Shown: piece after piece, positions 18,480 to 28,234 of the stretch | How the letters are laid out: every line of letters begins with the position of its first letter | Numbering within the stretch: position 1 is the first letter of the stretch | Assembly (NCBI GenBank): GCA_965203255.1 | Contig: OZ241882.1 | Coordinates: 2,418,001 to 2,482,000 of the forward strand | Reading direction: 5' to 3' | DNA from: JAPOUP01 sp965203255 | GTDB taxonomy: Bacteria > Pseudomonadota > Alphaproteobacteria > Rhodobacterales > Rhodobacteraceae | DNA length: 64,000 nt | Made by a program: the position numbers and the translations under genes | The notes under the pieces: model-generated | What the model saw: the letters and a program-made list of their open reading frames with translations, nothing else | The model's database searches: none | What the model was told of the DNA's origin: nothing

Positions 18480-20262
18480 GGAAGCTGTGGAATGCACTGC
18501 CATCCCCGGTCCGGGCCGCCCGCTCCAGTGTCTGGGCGCCTGCCGACATGCGCGCGCAGCCCTCCCGGACGGTCTGGTGTCCCGGCGGGCCGTCGTTCCT
18601 GCGGTTCAGGTATCCGCCGGGGCGGGCGACCAGCAGGACCGCCTCCCAGCGGGACGGGGGCCAGTTCCGGTGTCCACCCGGGTCCGGTCTGGCAGGGGAG
18701 GGTGAAACCCATGCTGCGGGCGTAGTCCAGGAGCATCGCGGTCTCCGATCTCGCGAACAGGTCCGCGGCCGGCATTTCCGGCGTCGCCCTCCCGAGCAGG
18801 GTCAGGCCGAGAGGCGCCAAGCGACCACCGCGTTCAGCGCGACCGCCCGCTGGATCCGTCCCGTCGTGCCGTGCGCCGTCCTCTCCACGTCGCAGCCGGA
18901 CTTCAGGATCCTGTGCCGGTCCCCGGTCCGCCACCTCAGCGCGTAGAGGTCGGGGACCTCCACGGCCGCCCTGCGGTCCGGGACGGGAAGGGTCGTCGGC
19001 AGCAGCCATTCCACCGCCTCGGCGCCGACCGGCGGCTCCGGCTCGACGGCGTGCACGGCGGTCAGGCGCATCGGCTGTGCGCCGAGCCGTCCCCGCCTCC
19101 CTGCGGGCCTCGCGTCCGGCGAGGCCCTTCTGTCCCCGGGCCGCCCGCCGCGGCGAGGCCCTGTCGACGCGGATCCCGTGCTCCCCGTCCGGCGGTGCGC
19201 CACGCACCCGCACGAACAGGCTTTTCCCGTCGGGGAACGCCCGGTCGTGCTTCGCCCGGACCTGCGCTCCTCCGGCGGCTTCCCCCTGTTGCGGGAGATC
19301 ACGCCGAGGCCGGAGCAGCCCCCGTGGGGGGGCGAGGTTCAGGTCCGTCCCGTCCTGGACCAGCAGGGCCGTCCCCGCCCCGCGCATGCGCCCCAGCGTC
19401 CGCTACCGGTGCGCCGCCAGGACCGCCTCCAGCGTGAAGCCCTCGTCCTCGGGGCGCCCGGTCATCCTGTAGTATCCCGTCACCGCCGCCTGGTCGCCGC
19501 AGACGGCCGAGAGGAAGGTTTTCGAGGGGGCCATGGGCTGTAATCCTCACGCTCCTCACCATCCGCTTCACAAGGGCCGCGCCGAACCCGTTCTCCGCCC
19601 AAACGTCCAGGTCAAGCCCCTCCCCGGGTCGCCCGGGTCGCAGGACCGGCTTCGGGCGGGCCGGCGAGGGGCGTCCCGCGCCTTGCACGCCGAGACGGGC
19701 CGCCAGTCCCGGCGCAGCGGGCGCATCCATATCCCCTTGGGCCCGACCTTCCGGCCAGCCGCCGCGCGCCGTCCGCGCCCGGCACTCCCGCCGACCCATA
19801 TTTGGGCTGGCACCGCCGAACCCCGGCCCGGTGAAGGTCTCGGCGAGCAGAGGTTCGATGCCGTAGCGGTCGAGGAAATCCCCCGCCAGCCGCCGCAGGC
19901 ACAGCCCCAGGGCCTTCGAGGCCAGGTGCTCGCAGCGGAAGCCGGGCCGGACCAGGAAGCGCGACATCCCGACAAGCCGGTCGAGTCCCGTCCGCCGGGC
20001 CTCCGCGTCCCAGCCGGTCCGGCGGTCGCGGGGCGCGAGGGCGGAGGCCGGGCCGGCGAACACGAAGCCGCCGAGCCAGCCGTGGTCCGAGCCGATCAGA
20101 TAGCGCAGCTGCCGCCCGGCAGCTGGTTTCACCGAGGCGGGCGCGGACCTCCCGTGCGAATGCCGTCCTGCCCGGAAAGCTCTCGGGCGGCGGCAGGGCC
20201 GCGAGGACCGCCTGACTGTGGTCGGACCGCAGGACTCGGCGAATCGATTTGTTCGCGGTCAT
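18480..20262 (-). pseudogene. DUF4338 (DruA-like) plus Tn5/IS4-type transposase fusion, decayed
   Basis: Read on the minus strand in shifting frames. The first third (about 20262-19735) is a DUF4338 domain: YLIGSDHGWLGGFVFAG, GWDAEARRTGLDRLVG, SRFLVRPGFRCEHLASKAL, YGIEPLLAETF. The rest matches Tn5-type IS4 transposases: WAENGFGAALVKRMVRS, CGDQAAVTGYYRM, LVQDGTDLNL, then KSLFVRVRGAP, a YALRWRTGDRHRILKSGCD region where the catalytic Glu should lie, and a C-terminal MPAADLFARSETAMLL. Many frameshifts, stops and deletions exclude function. DUF4338 is also the DruA component of Druantia phage defence; here it is fused to a transposase, so no defence role is implied. Confidence 0.7.
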
Positions 20263-20316
20263 ATGGCCGACATAGCGGCCCGGATCACCCGTGTCCTGAG
20301 CTAAACTGATCGATGG

Positions 20317-20445
20317 GCGGCCCACCACAGGAATGGACCGGAGAGACGGCGGAAGGCAACAGGCATGTTCTCTATAGGAAACCGCGCCAGATTTTTCCAC
20401 AGCCACATATTCCGTTCCTTTCTGGTTCCCTGAACATACGAGGCG
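20317..20445 (-). mobile_element. solo end of an IS110-family element
   Basis: About 105-125 bases ending in ...GAACATACGAGG are closely similar (roughly 80% by eye) to the upstream end of the intact IS110 element at 35904-37378, in the same orientation. Shared blocks include GTGGCTGTGGAAAAAT and AACATGCCTGTTGCCTTC. No transposase of this type follows; instead the DUF4338-Tn5 remnant adjoins it. It is a relic of an excised or deleted IS110 copy. Confidence 0.7.
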
Positions 20446-20934
20446 GAAGTGACCTGTTTCTTCGGCCTATGATGTTACACTTAGGAATGGATTCGAGGAC
20501 AATCTGCCCGAACACGCGGCTTTGCGAGTCGCCCGTCAATGAGGTGACTATGAAAGACAGCGTGATTGCGTTTCCGCCCCACAGCAAGATACCGATGCCT
20601 GTTTCTGTGGAGCCCGGATGCCAGACTTCCTGATCAACGATCCCGCAGTCCCGAAGCTGACCGAACCTCATCACCCCATATCACGGCTTGGACAACCTTA
20701 ACCATTCAAGCCAATGGCTGCGGTTATCAATCATATCGCAAGGACGCGGAGTTGACACGCAACGCCAGAATCTCCGGATCACAGTTTTGCGCCGTGCCGC
20801 AAACAGCCGGTTTCAGCTTCCGGAAATCGACAGGCCAAACCGGATGAAAGATACTCAATGACACTTCGGCAAGTTCCAACGGAGTTGTTTCCTGTTCATC
20901 TCAGCCCTAGAACAGCATTGGCGAGGTGAGTTCC
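20446..20934. other. intergenic region upstream of coaBC
   Basis: No convincing gene; short frames on both strands lack family features. It must contain the coaBC promoter, but no clear consensus pair was found. Confidence 0.35.
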
Positions 20935-22131
20935 ATGCTGTCTGAAAAACGCGTTCTACTGATTATCGGCGGCGGAATCGCGGCCTTCAAGTCCCTTGAT
21001 CTTATCAGGCGGCTTCGGGAGCAGGGCAGTGCGGTCATTCCCGTTTTGACGGCGGCTGCCGAGGAATTTGTGACACCGCTATCGGTTTCGGCGCTTGCGG
21101 CGAAAGAGGTCTATCGGGATCTCTTTGATCTGACCAATGAAGCCGAAATGGGGCATATCGAACTTAGCCGCTCCACCGATCTCATTGTCGTGGCCCCCTG
21201 CACGGCCGATCTCATGGCCAGGATGGCGGGCGGTCATGCCAATGATCTGGCCTCGACCATATTGATGGCGACAGACAAGCCCGTGCTCATCGCGCCAGCC
21301 ATGAATGTGCGTATGTGGCGGCACCCTGCCACACAACGAAACCTTGCCACCCTCGCTGGAGATGGTGTTCTGACCGTCGGTCCGGAAGAAGGCGAGATGG
21401 CCTGTGGTGAGTTCGGTCCGGGCCGGATGTCGGAACCAACGGAAATCGTGGAGGCGGTGAAAGCCGTACTGGGCGAAGGCCCGCTGAAAGGTCGGCACGT
21501 TTTGGTGACGTCCGGACCCACGATCGAACCGATAGATCCGGTGCGTTACATCGCCAACCGGTCTTCTGGAATCCAGGGAAACGCAATTGCCCAGGCACTT
21601 GTGTCGCTCGGTGCGCGTGTAACCTTTGTGACTGGCCCTTCATCCATTCCACCTCCAGATGGTGTGTATACGATTCCTGTGGAATCGGCCGTGCAGATGC
21701 TTGGTGCGGTCGAGTCCTCTCTACCCGCCGACGCCGCCGTGTTCGCCGCCGCAGTCGCTGATTGGAGAGTCGCAGGGAAATCGGCCAGGAAAATCAAGAA
21801 GGACGGATCCGGCAAACCGCCAGCACTCGAGTTCACTGAAAATCCTGACATATTGGCCACTGTCGCTCAAATGAAAGTCGGACGTCCAAGGCTTGTGGTG
21901 GGATTTGCGGCCGAGACCAACGACGTGATCGCTCACGCCGCATCCAAACGCAAACGTAAGGGCTGCGACTGGATTCTGGCCAATGACGTTTCACCGGAAT
22001 CCGGGGTCATGGGAGGCTCCGAGAACGCTGTTACCCTGATCTCGGATGATGGCCAGGAAGAATGGCCTCGTATGGACAAGGCCGAGGTGGCGGCGCGACT
22101 CGCCACTCGCATCTCTGAGACACTTGCATGA
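20935..22131 (+). CDS. coaBC: bifunctional phosphopantothenoylcysteine decarboxylase/synthetase
   Basis: Cytoplasmic CoA biosynthesis enzyme of 398 aa. The N-terminal CoaC flavoprotein half (residues 1-190) shows GGGIAAFKSLDLIRRL, PAMNVRMWRHPATQRN and the cysteine loop GEMACGEFGPGRM. The C-terminal CoaB half begins GPTIEPIDPVRYIANRSSG and has the CTP-binding lysine region KIKKDGSGKPPALEFTENPD. It joins cysteine to 4'-phosphopantothenate and decarboxylates the product. ATG 20935 is preferred to an in-frame GTG at 20926 because GAGG lies at the right distance from it. It overlaps dut by ATGA. Confidence 0.95.
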   Translation: MLSEKRVLLIIGGGIAAFKSLDLIRRLREQGSAVIPVLTAAAEEFVTPLSVSALAAKEVYRDLFDLTNEAEMGHIELSRSTDLIVVAPCTADLMARMAGGHANDLASTILMATDKPVLIAPAMNVRMWRHPATQRNLATLAGDGVLTVGPEEGEMACGEFGPGRMSEPTEIVEAVKAVLGEGPLKGRHVLVTSGPTIEPIDPVRYIANRSSGIQGNAIAQALVSLGARVTFVTGPSSIPPPDGVYTIPVESAVQMLGAVESSLPADAAVFAAAVADWRVAGKSARKIKKDGSGKPPALEFTENPDILATVAQMKVGRPRLVVGFAAETNDVIAHAASKRKRKGCDWILANDVSPESGVMGGSENAVTLISDDGQEEWPRMDKAEVAARLATRISETLA

Positions 22132-22598
22132 CGTCTCCGGTCATTCGGCTCGTCTGGCATGAGGGAGCGGACCGCTCCATTCCACTGCCACAATATGGAA
22201 CGGATGGAGCGGCAGGAGCTGATATCCGCGCAAACCTTCCACCTGGAACCCGTGCCGACGGGCTGACACTCGCGGCAATGGAACGAATGGTTGTGCCGAC
22301 CGGATTACGTATGGAGATACCCGAGGGATTCGAGATTCAGCTGAGGCCAAGATCGGGATTGGCACGTGATCATGGGATAACTCTCTGCAATTCGCCCGGC
22401 ACAATCGACGCCGACTTCCGAGGCCCGGTCGGGATCCTTCTGGTCAACCTCGGCGCAAGGCCTTTTTCGGTCAGACACGGAGACCGAATCGCCCAGTTGA
22501 TCATCGCACCAGTGGCAAGAGCGAAGTTCTCGATCTCGGAAGCGCAGAGTTCCACTGCGAGAGACGAGGGCGGGTTCGGTTCGACTGGTCTCCGCTAA
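22128..22598 (+). CDS. dut: deoxyuridine 5'-triphosphate nucleotidohydrolase
   Basis: 156-aa trimeric dUTPase that converts dUTP to dUMP, keeping uracil out of DNA and supplying dTMP synthesis. All five motifs are present: GAAGADIRA, RPRSGLA, NSPGTIDADFRG, GDRIAQLI and the C-terminal EGGFGSTG. The ATG overlaps the coaBC stop and the gene abuts the moeB-like ATG, giving a three-gene unit that is a common order in Rhodobacterales. Confidence 0.95.
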   Translation: MTSPVIRLVWHEGADRSIPLPQYGTDGAAGADIRANLPPGTRADGLTLAAMERMVVPTGLRMEIPEGFEIQLRPRSGLARDHGITLCNSPGTIDADFRGPVGILLVNLGARPFSVRHGDRIAQLIIAPVARAKFSISEAQSSTARDEGGFGSTGLR

Positions 22599-23647
22599 TG
22601 GCCTGGTTCATTGTAGTTGCGGCAGGCATCTGGGGGCTCGGCCACGTCGCCGGAACAAGCCCCCGAGCGCGGCTTGTCATGATCGCCGTTCTTTATTTCA
22701 TCGCCCTGTTGACCGTGGCCACTCTACCAGAGTCCCATCCGGCACTGGCCGTGCTGGGAAAATCGCAGGGCGAATGGCTGTTGCTCGGTGGAATGGCGGC
22801 ACTGGCCTCACTCTATGTCGTCGGGCTGAGATGGCTTAGGGCAAAGGCGTCGCCGCCGCCACCCGAAGACCCTCAGACAGGCCCGTTCAGAAATGAGGAA
22901 CTATCGCGATATGCGAGGCACATAATGCTCCGTGAGATCGGCGGACCGGGCCAGAAACGACTCAAGGAAGCCAAGGTCCTGATCATTGGTGCAGGCGGGC
23001 TGGGCTCACCAGCACTGATTTATCTGGCGGCCGCAGGCACCGGAACCATTGGGGTGATCGACGACGATGAAGTCGAGATCACAAATCTCCAGCGACAGAT
23101 CGCGCATTCAGACCAAAGGATCGGTATGCCAAAGGTGTTTTCGGCCGAGAGAGCCATGAAGGAACTGAATCCATTTGTCGATATTCACACATATCATCGC
23201 CGACTGACCGAAGACATCGCGACTAAACTTGTGGATGACTATGACATTGTCTTGGACGGATCCGACAATTTCGACACCCGATACCTAGCCAATAGAGTCT
23301 GTGTTGCCACGCAAAAACCACTGGTCTCCGCAGCGCTGACGCAGTGGGAAGGCCAGATCAGCGTTTTTGACCCGACTCAAGGCACTCCATGCTACCAATG
23401 CGTCTTTCCCAAACCTCCGGCGTCCGAACTGGTGCCAAGCTGTGCCGAAGCTGGTGTACTTGGACCACTACCTGGAGTATTGGGAACGATGATGGCAGTG
23501 GAGACAATCAAACTGATTACGCGGGCTGGCGAACCTTTGCGCGGGCGAATGATGATATACGATGCTCTTTTTGCTGAAGCCCGAACAATCAGCTTAACCC
23601 GCCGCGAAGACTGCAGGATCTGCGGGAACCGGTTCAATGCGCCGTGA
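22598..23647 (+). CDS. moeB: MoeB/ThiF-type adenylyltransferase with membrane-spanning N-terminus
   Basis: 349-aa E1-like enzyme. The ATP-binding glycine loop is GAGGLGSPALIYLAAAG, followed by NLQRQIAH and DGSDNFDTRYLAN. Two Cys pairs (YQCVF with PSCAE, and CRICGNR in the normal CxxC region) are partly visible. It would adenylate the C-terminal Gly of MoaD or ThiS in molybdopterin or thiazole synthesis. The first 85 residues are two or three hydrophobic segments, absent from E. coli MoeB, implying membrane attachment. Its start abuts the dut stop. MoeB and ThiF cannot be separated by sequence alone. Confidence 0.85.
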   Translation: MAWFIVVAAGIWGLGHVAGTSPRARLVMIAVLYFIALLTVATLPESHPALAVLGKSQGEWLLLGGMAALASLYVVGLRWLRAKASPPPPEDPQTGPFRNEELSRYARHIMLREIGGPGQKRLKEAKVLIIGAGGLGSPALIYLAAAGTGTIGVIDDDEVEITNLQRQIAHSDQRIGMPKVFSAERAMKELNPFVDIHTYHRRLTEDIATKLVDDYDIVLDGSDNFDTRYLANRVCVATQKPLVSAALTQWEGQISVFDPTQGTPCYQCVFPKPPASELVPSCAEAGVLGPLPGVLGTMMAVETIKLITRAGEPLRGRMMIYDALFAEARTISLTRREDCRICGNRFNAP

Positions 23648-24078
23648 GGACTTTACTGCTTTCGTTTCTCAGCGCAGTTCCCGAGTTCGGTCAATGCACG
23701 TGCGTGTCGCGGATTCTGGAAACGCATGGCAATGGAGGTTTACTGGGATTCTGCACGAAAGTGCTGGAGCGTTGCGCCTTAAGTCGACTTTGGGGTAACA
23801 GATTGGCCAGTTCCAATGTAATTTGGCTCTCGGTAGCACTTCGAAAGTAAAGGTGATTTGCACCTCCGGCTGTATTTCGGTTTGAACGAGAGAATCCAGT
23901 TGGAGACGGTGTGCTGAGTAGCATGCTGCACAGGTGCCAGATCCTGTTTTGGATATTCGGTGCGCATCCTGATTTCAGAGAGCTTGAACATAGACCACGA
24001 GGACACATTTGCAGAGTGGTCCATGTACAATTGGTATCTGGCACAGGATCATCAAACTGCATTTTGAGGAGACCCGCC
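23648..24078. other. intergenic region before uraH
   Basis: 430 bases, more A+T-rich than the flanking genes, with no gene-like frame. Probably holds the uraH promoter; nothing specific was identified. Confidence 0.35.
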
Positions 24079-24432
24079 ATGCCCGGATTTCTAACCACAC
24101 ATGTACTCGACACAGCGTCGGGTCGCCCCGCGAATGGAATAAGGATCGACCTGTTTCGAATTGACGGCGACTCCAGAGTACATCTGATATCCATCGCCAC
24201 CAACGAAGACGGTCGCACGGATGAGCGAATACTTCCTCCCGAAAGGTTCACGACTGGCACCTATGAATTGGCGTTCCACGCAGGTGACTATCTAGACAGG
24301 ATAGGTTGCCATCCCGAGCGGCTAGGGTTCCTCGACATCATACCGGTCCGATTTGTCATGTCCGAGCAGTCACACTACCATGTCCCCCTGCTTCTGTCGC
24401 CTTTTGGGTACTCAACTTACCGAGGCAGCTGA
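24079..24432 (+). CDS. uraH: 5-hydroxyisourate hydrolase
   Basis: 117-aa transthyretin-like hydrolase that opens 5-hydroxyisourate to OHCU in urate degradation. Diagnostic features: N-terminal THVLDTASGRPA with the catalytic His, and the C-terminal tetrapeptide YRGS. ATG 24079 follows GAGGAGAC and gives the standard family length; the longer upstream frame is unrelated. The urate hydroxylase PuuD, which makes its substrate, is encoded 440 bases downstream on the same strand. Confidence 0.93.
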   Translation: MPGFLTTHVLDTASGRPANGIRIDLFRIDGDSRVHLISIATNEDGRTDERILPPERFTTGTYELAFHAGDYLDRIGCHPERLGFLDIIPVRFVMSEQSHYHVPLLLSPFGYSTYRGS

Positions 24433-24872
24433 CCCCTGGTGCGGGGCAACGCTCATTCATCTGCCCGACGCCATCTTTGCATGTCGCTGTCTGGATAGTT
24501 CGATTTACACTTGGATCGGGAATCATTGATTCCATTTTGACACGGTGCGCCGTGACCTTGAGTTGGCCATGACATGGTCGCCTCTCCCTGAGTCGGATGC
24601 CGGGCGGTTTTCGTTTCCAGGAAAAATCCGGAAACGATCCTTCGGCTTCGCGGAACAGAAGCCAGTGCCGAAGCTTACAATGCGGTTGACTCGGCCTCCT
24701 ATGCAGCCGAATGGCCGCATTCCTGAATTGCAGCCCATGATCGCGCTTGGGTGCGATATGGTCTATGGAGTCAAATTACACTTGAAACTCTGATCCTACT
24801 TGGCATTCTCCATGATTGGCTGAATGATCCCTTCCTGACAGCCACGCTGCCAAAGTGGTCAAGGGGCATGCA
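24433..24872. other. gap between uraH and puuD
   Basis: No OHCU decarboxylase or allantoinase gene is present. No gene-like frame was found. The TTTTGACA near 24533 is not followed by a clear -10 element. Confidence 0.35.
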
Positions 24873-26105
24873 ATGCATGATATCGCAATCCTATGGGACT
24901 GGATTGGGTTCGCGGTTCGTTGGCTGCACGTAGTCACCGCAATTGCCTGGATCGGGTCTTCATTCTATTTTATCGCATTGGACCTTGGCCTACAGGCCTC
25001 ACCAGACCTGCCCGAAGGCGTTCATGGTGAGGAATGGCAGGTTCACGGCGGTGGATTCTATCACATCCAGAAATACCTCGTTGCACCACAGCGGCTACCC
25101 GAACATCTGACCTGGTTCAAATGGGAAAGCTATTCGACCTGGCTTTCCGGCGTTGCGCTTCTGATGATCATCTATTGGGTTGGCGGCGACCTATACCTGA
25201 TTGATCCCGCCAAGGCGGACCTGGCCCTATGGCAGGGCATTCTCATTTCGGCCGCTTCACTCACAGTCGGCTGGTTGCTCTACGACTTACTTTGCCGATC
25301 AGGCCTTGCAGAGCACCCGACTGAATTGATGATCCTTCTGTTCATCCTGCTCGTTGCAGCTGCTTGGGGTTACGATCAGGTATTCACCGGCCGGGCCGCG
25401 CTCCTTCATCTTGGCGCTTTCACCGCCACTGTAATGACGGCAAACGTCTTCTTCATCATCATTCCTGGCCAACGCATCGTTGTGAACGACCTCCGCAACG
25501 GCCGCGAGCCAGACCCGAGGTATGGAAGAGCCGCAAAGCTGCGCTCAACCCATAACAATTATCTGACGCTTCCTGTCGTGTTCCTGATGCTTGCCAACCA
25601 TTACCCTCTGGCCTTCGCTACCGAGCACAGCTGGATCATCGCTTGTCTGGTCTTTCTGATGGGCGTCACCATAAGGCACTTTTTCAACTCGATGCATTCC
25701 GGCGTTGGAAGGCCAACCTGGACATGGGCGGTAACCGCCCTCCTGTTCCTCCTGATCGTCTGGCTCTCGACCGCACCAATGCCTGATGATCAATCAGATG
25801 CCGAAACGCGCGGATTGACACCGTCTGAATTGCGGTTCGCAAACGCCGATGGATTCGATGAAGCCTACGATATCGTCATTGGAAACTGCTCCATGTGCCA
25901 CGCACGGGAGCCTGTTTGGGAAGGTATTCGGTGGCCTCCGAAAGGTGTTGTGCTCGAAACTCCTGGCGATGTTGCAAGGCATGCGAACGCAATCTTCCTA
26001 CAGGCCGGAGCCAGCCGTGCCATGCCCCCACCCGGCGCGTTTGGCATGGATCCAGACCTCAGATCGGCACTTGTCAGTTGGCATCGCTCCGGAAAAGACG
26101 GATGA
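24873..26105 (+). CDS. puuD: membrane urate hydroxylase with C-terminal cytochrome c domain (PuuD)
   Basis: 410-aa integral membrane protein with about eight hydrophobic helices (residues 1-300), including HVVTAIAWIGSSFYFIALD and the conserved RSTHNNYLTLPVVFLMLANH. A periplasmic cytochrome c segment follows, with haem site CSMCH near residue 339 and a likely distal Met in AMPPP. PuuD oxidises urate to 5-hydroxyisourate and passes electrons to the respiratory chain. The ATG at 24873 has AAGGGG at good spacing; an in-frame GTG at 24855 is less likely. UraH upstream performs the next step. Confidence 0.93.
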   Translation: MHDIAILWDWIGFAVRWLHVVTAIAWIGSSFYFIALDLGLQASPDLPEGVHGEEWQVHGGGFYHIQKYLVAPQRLPEHLTWFKWESYSTWLSGVALLMIIYWVGGDLYLIDPAKADLALWQGILISAASLTVGWLLYDLLCRSGLAEHPTELMILLFILLVAAAWGYDQVFTGRAALLHLGAFTATVMTANVFFIIIPGQRIVVNDLRNGREPDPRYGRAAKLRSTHNNYLTLPVVFLMLANHYPLAFATEHSWIIACLVFLMGVTIRHFFNSMHSGVGRPTWTWAVTALLFLLIVWLSTAPMPDDQSDAETRGLTPSELRFANADGFDEAYDIVIGNCSMCHAREPVWEGIRWPPKGVVLETPGDVARHANAIFLQAGASRAMPPPGAFGMDPDLRSALVSWHRSGKDG

Positions 26106-26266
26106 TCCAAGGAGTCCGGATTGGCCGAAAGAGGAGAGACGCTAGATTACGTCCACCGCTATAATTCTGCGGAAGGCGCCTATCGCGTCCTTAGACTGAC
26201 AGTCGCAGACTCCGATTACCGGACTGGTTGAACCAAAGTGAAACTGATGTAGCCGATACATCGTAG

Positions 26267-26800
26267 TTAACCGCTTCTTGGCCTTCTACCAAGGCCGATC
26301 TGTTTTGCGGTCACCGAGCGCCTCGCGGAGTAGTTCGGTGCAACCAATGGATAGTCTTTGGGAAGACCCCATTTCTTTCGATATGCTTCGGGCGTCAATC
26401 CGTGGCTGTTTGACAGATGCCGCTTTAGCGTCTTAAAGCCTTTGCCACATTCCAGGCAGAAGATCTGGCTATCCGTTACGGATTCCTCAATGGGAACCGC
26501 TGGCACAGGCCTTTCACCGTCTGCCACGACTACGGGCTCAGACTGTGGCAACTCCACTTCCACCGCCTCCACTACCGGGTCGACCTCCGTAACGGTCCCG
26601 CCCTCGCCGTCTGAACTGTCTTCCTCCTCAGCCACTGCGTCAGCGCCGAGCCCGCTAAGTGTATTGAAGACCTCCACGATCAGACCTGAAAGGTCGCGGG
26701 CCGCAAGTTGATTTCTGCCAAGGTAGGCCGTCACAACTTCTGTTGTCATGACCCTGATGTCATCCGCCTGATCAACATCGACTTCCAGTCTATTCTCCAT
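26267..26800 (-). CDS. MucR/Ros family zinc-finger transcriptional regulator
   Basis: 177-aa DNA-binding protein. The C-terminal Ros/MucR zinc finger is seen as CLECGKGFKTLKRHLSNSH (Cys2-His2 with the prokaryotic 9-residue spacing), followed by LTPEAYRKKWGLPKDYPLVA. An acidic, low-complexity linker (about residues 55-115) makes it longer than typical 140-aa MucR proteins. The N-terminal part is the oligomerisation domain. MucR proteins act like H-NS, silencing A+T-rich DNA, and often repress their own gene. ATG 26800 is chosen because homology begins there; longer frames extend into unrelated sequence. Confidence 0.9.
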   Translation of the reverse strand: MENRLEVDVDQADDIRVMTTEVVTAYLGRNQLAARDLSGLIVEVFNTLSGLGADAVAEEEDSSDGEGGTVTEVDPVVEAVEVELPQSEPVVVADGERPVPAVPIEESVTDSQIFCLECGKGFKTLKRHLSNSHGLTPEAYRKKWGLPKDYPLVAPNYSARRSVTAKQIGLGRRPRSG

Positions 26801-27115
26801 AATTTCGCTCTCTTTTCTTTCGCAATGGATGTCCAGTTTCGCACCCCGCTCGAGTCCTGAAGTGCAATGCCAAGAATACCAAGAATGCCACGACAACGGT
26901 TCGCACTTTTGGAAACTTATGACAATAGTTAATATTGATTTTCAGGAACTTCGATTGGGAAAGATAAATTATACCCGACCGAACCTGAATTTCCGTCTGC
27001 GGATATACGAGGCGTTGGCGGAACAAAGCGGCCGCGATTGTCGCATCAGCATGGAAAGTCTGCGCCGTAAGCAAAAGGTGAAGATATATGCCATACGACC
27101 TGAACGTCGGCCAAT
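26801..27115 (-). promoter_or_regulatory. A+T-rich upstream region of the MucR gene
   Basis: About 26915-26975 is strikingly A+T-rich for this window, the kind of DNA MucR binds, so autoregulation is plausible. On the minus strand a perfect TATAAT lies at 26973-26968, with only a poor -35. A 20-base stretch at about 26857-26880 (TCCTGAAGTGCAATGCCAAG) resembles the IS30-type end seen at 35418. Confidence 0.4.
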
Positions 27116-27332
27116 GGGTGTATCCCAAGTTAGTTGATCATGCCGCTGCGGCATGATCCGCCTGCCAGTCGAGGAGGCCGGCCAGCCTGTGGTCCGCCTT
27201 TCCCCGTGCCATAACCCAAACTCCATGCCCGTTGCCCCGGAGGGCGGACCGCTCGCCGGTCAGTCGCGGTCCGGCCGCAGCGCAGGGACCGCACCTTCGA
27301 ATTGTTGAAATCAACCAACTTGGGCTACACCC
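27116..27332 (-). mobile_element. miniature ISKra4-derived element
   Basis: 217-bp element with 23-bp near-perfect terminal inverted repeats: GGGTGTATCCCAAGTTAGTT at the left (27116) and GGGTGTAGCCCAAGTTGGTT read inward from the right (27332). Between them only the last residues of an ISKra4-type transposase survive on the minus strand (HRLAGLLDWQADHAAAA, stop near 27138). The ISKra4 copy at 57893-59451 ends in the matching RLADLLDWRANQAVAA and has related terminal repeats. It is therefore an internally deleted derivative that could be moved only in trans. Confidence 0.75.
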
Positions 27333-28234
27333 TCGGGCAATATTGTCTGGTACTTTATTCGCAAGGTATATTGAGGGCACCCTGTCGTTTCGGGACACTA
27401 GCATTGACCGAACGGGGCTGGGGGAGAACAGCGATCCCAGGCCCGCAGCCGAACCAGGAAGTCGGTCACGGTGACGCCGAAGCCAATTCTGCCTGCAACC
27501 GCCAGCGACTGCATTCGTTGCCAAGCCGTCTCAGTGTCCCGCCATGCCACGTGTCCGCCGGCAGGCGACCGATCGCTCCTTAGGTTTTCGCCTGCAAGCG
27601 GTTCATGCTGTCCTCGAGGACGGCAGTTTTCCAGAACGGGTGGTGAATTTCCGAGGTCCCACCCATATCTTCCGGAACAATCCGGCCCGAAGGGTCCGCT
27701 CTATGGGGAGATATCGCCCAGATACCAACTCGCTTTCAGACCGTCTGGCATATGCGTTCACGGTTCCCCACCCGCCTGACCGCCTACCTCCCCGCATGGA
27801 TGCGACAATCACAATCCACTCAGACGGTTGAAGAACTCCTGGGTTTACGCAATTCTAGCCACGGCAATGGTGATTTCCGAATACAATCGATTGAGGGAAT
27901 GTAGACTTCACCGAACAGCGGCCGGAAACCAAGGCGTCCACAACTGAGCGATGGTCGCCGAACAAGGAGGCCCGACACCAAAAGGCGACTTACAAGGGAT
28001 AGGCGCAGTCGTACGGCGGGACTCGTGCGGGCGCCCGTAATTCGCCGGCAGCTTGTTTCATTCGCAGTGTGGCGCAAATCAAATTGACTGCGCCAAGACA
28101 CACCTGCTCTTGACCGCCACCGCATCAGCCCCTTCCCCACTCCGGATCGCAGGTCACCAAATCGGTGGCAAAGCGGACTCTCCAGCCCAGCGCGCACCCA
28201 TCGAAAGGGCTTTATGGAACCCTCCACCGTTCCG
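27333..28234. other. 900-base region without a recognised gene
   Basis: Overlapping frames on the plus strand (about 27544-27831) contain protein-like phrases such as VVNFRGPTHIFRNNPARR and GDIAQIPTRFQTVWHMRSR in different frames. This looks like a frameshifted old gene, but I cannot name the family. Nothing convincing on the minus strand. Confidence 0.3.

Noticed and set aside
19735..20262. Druantia phage-defence locus
   Set aside because: The DruA-like domain is continuous with a Tn5-type transposase, is frameshifted, and no DruB-E or helicase genes are present.
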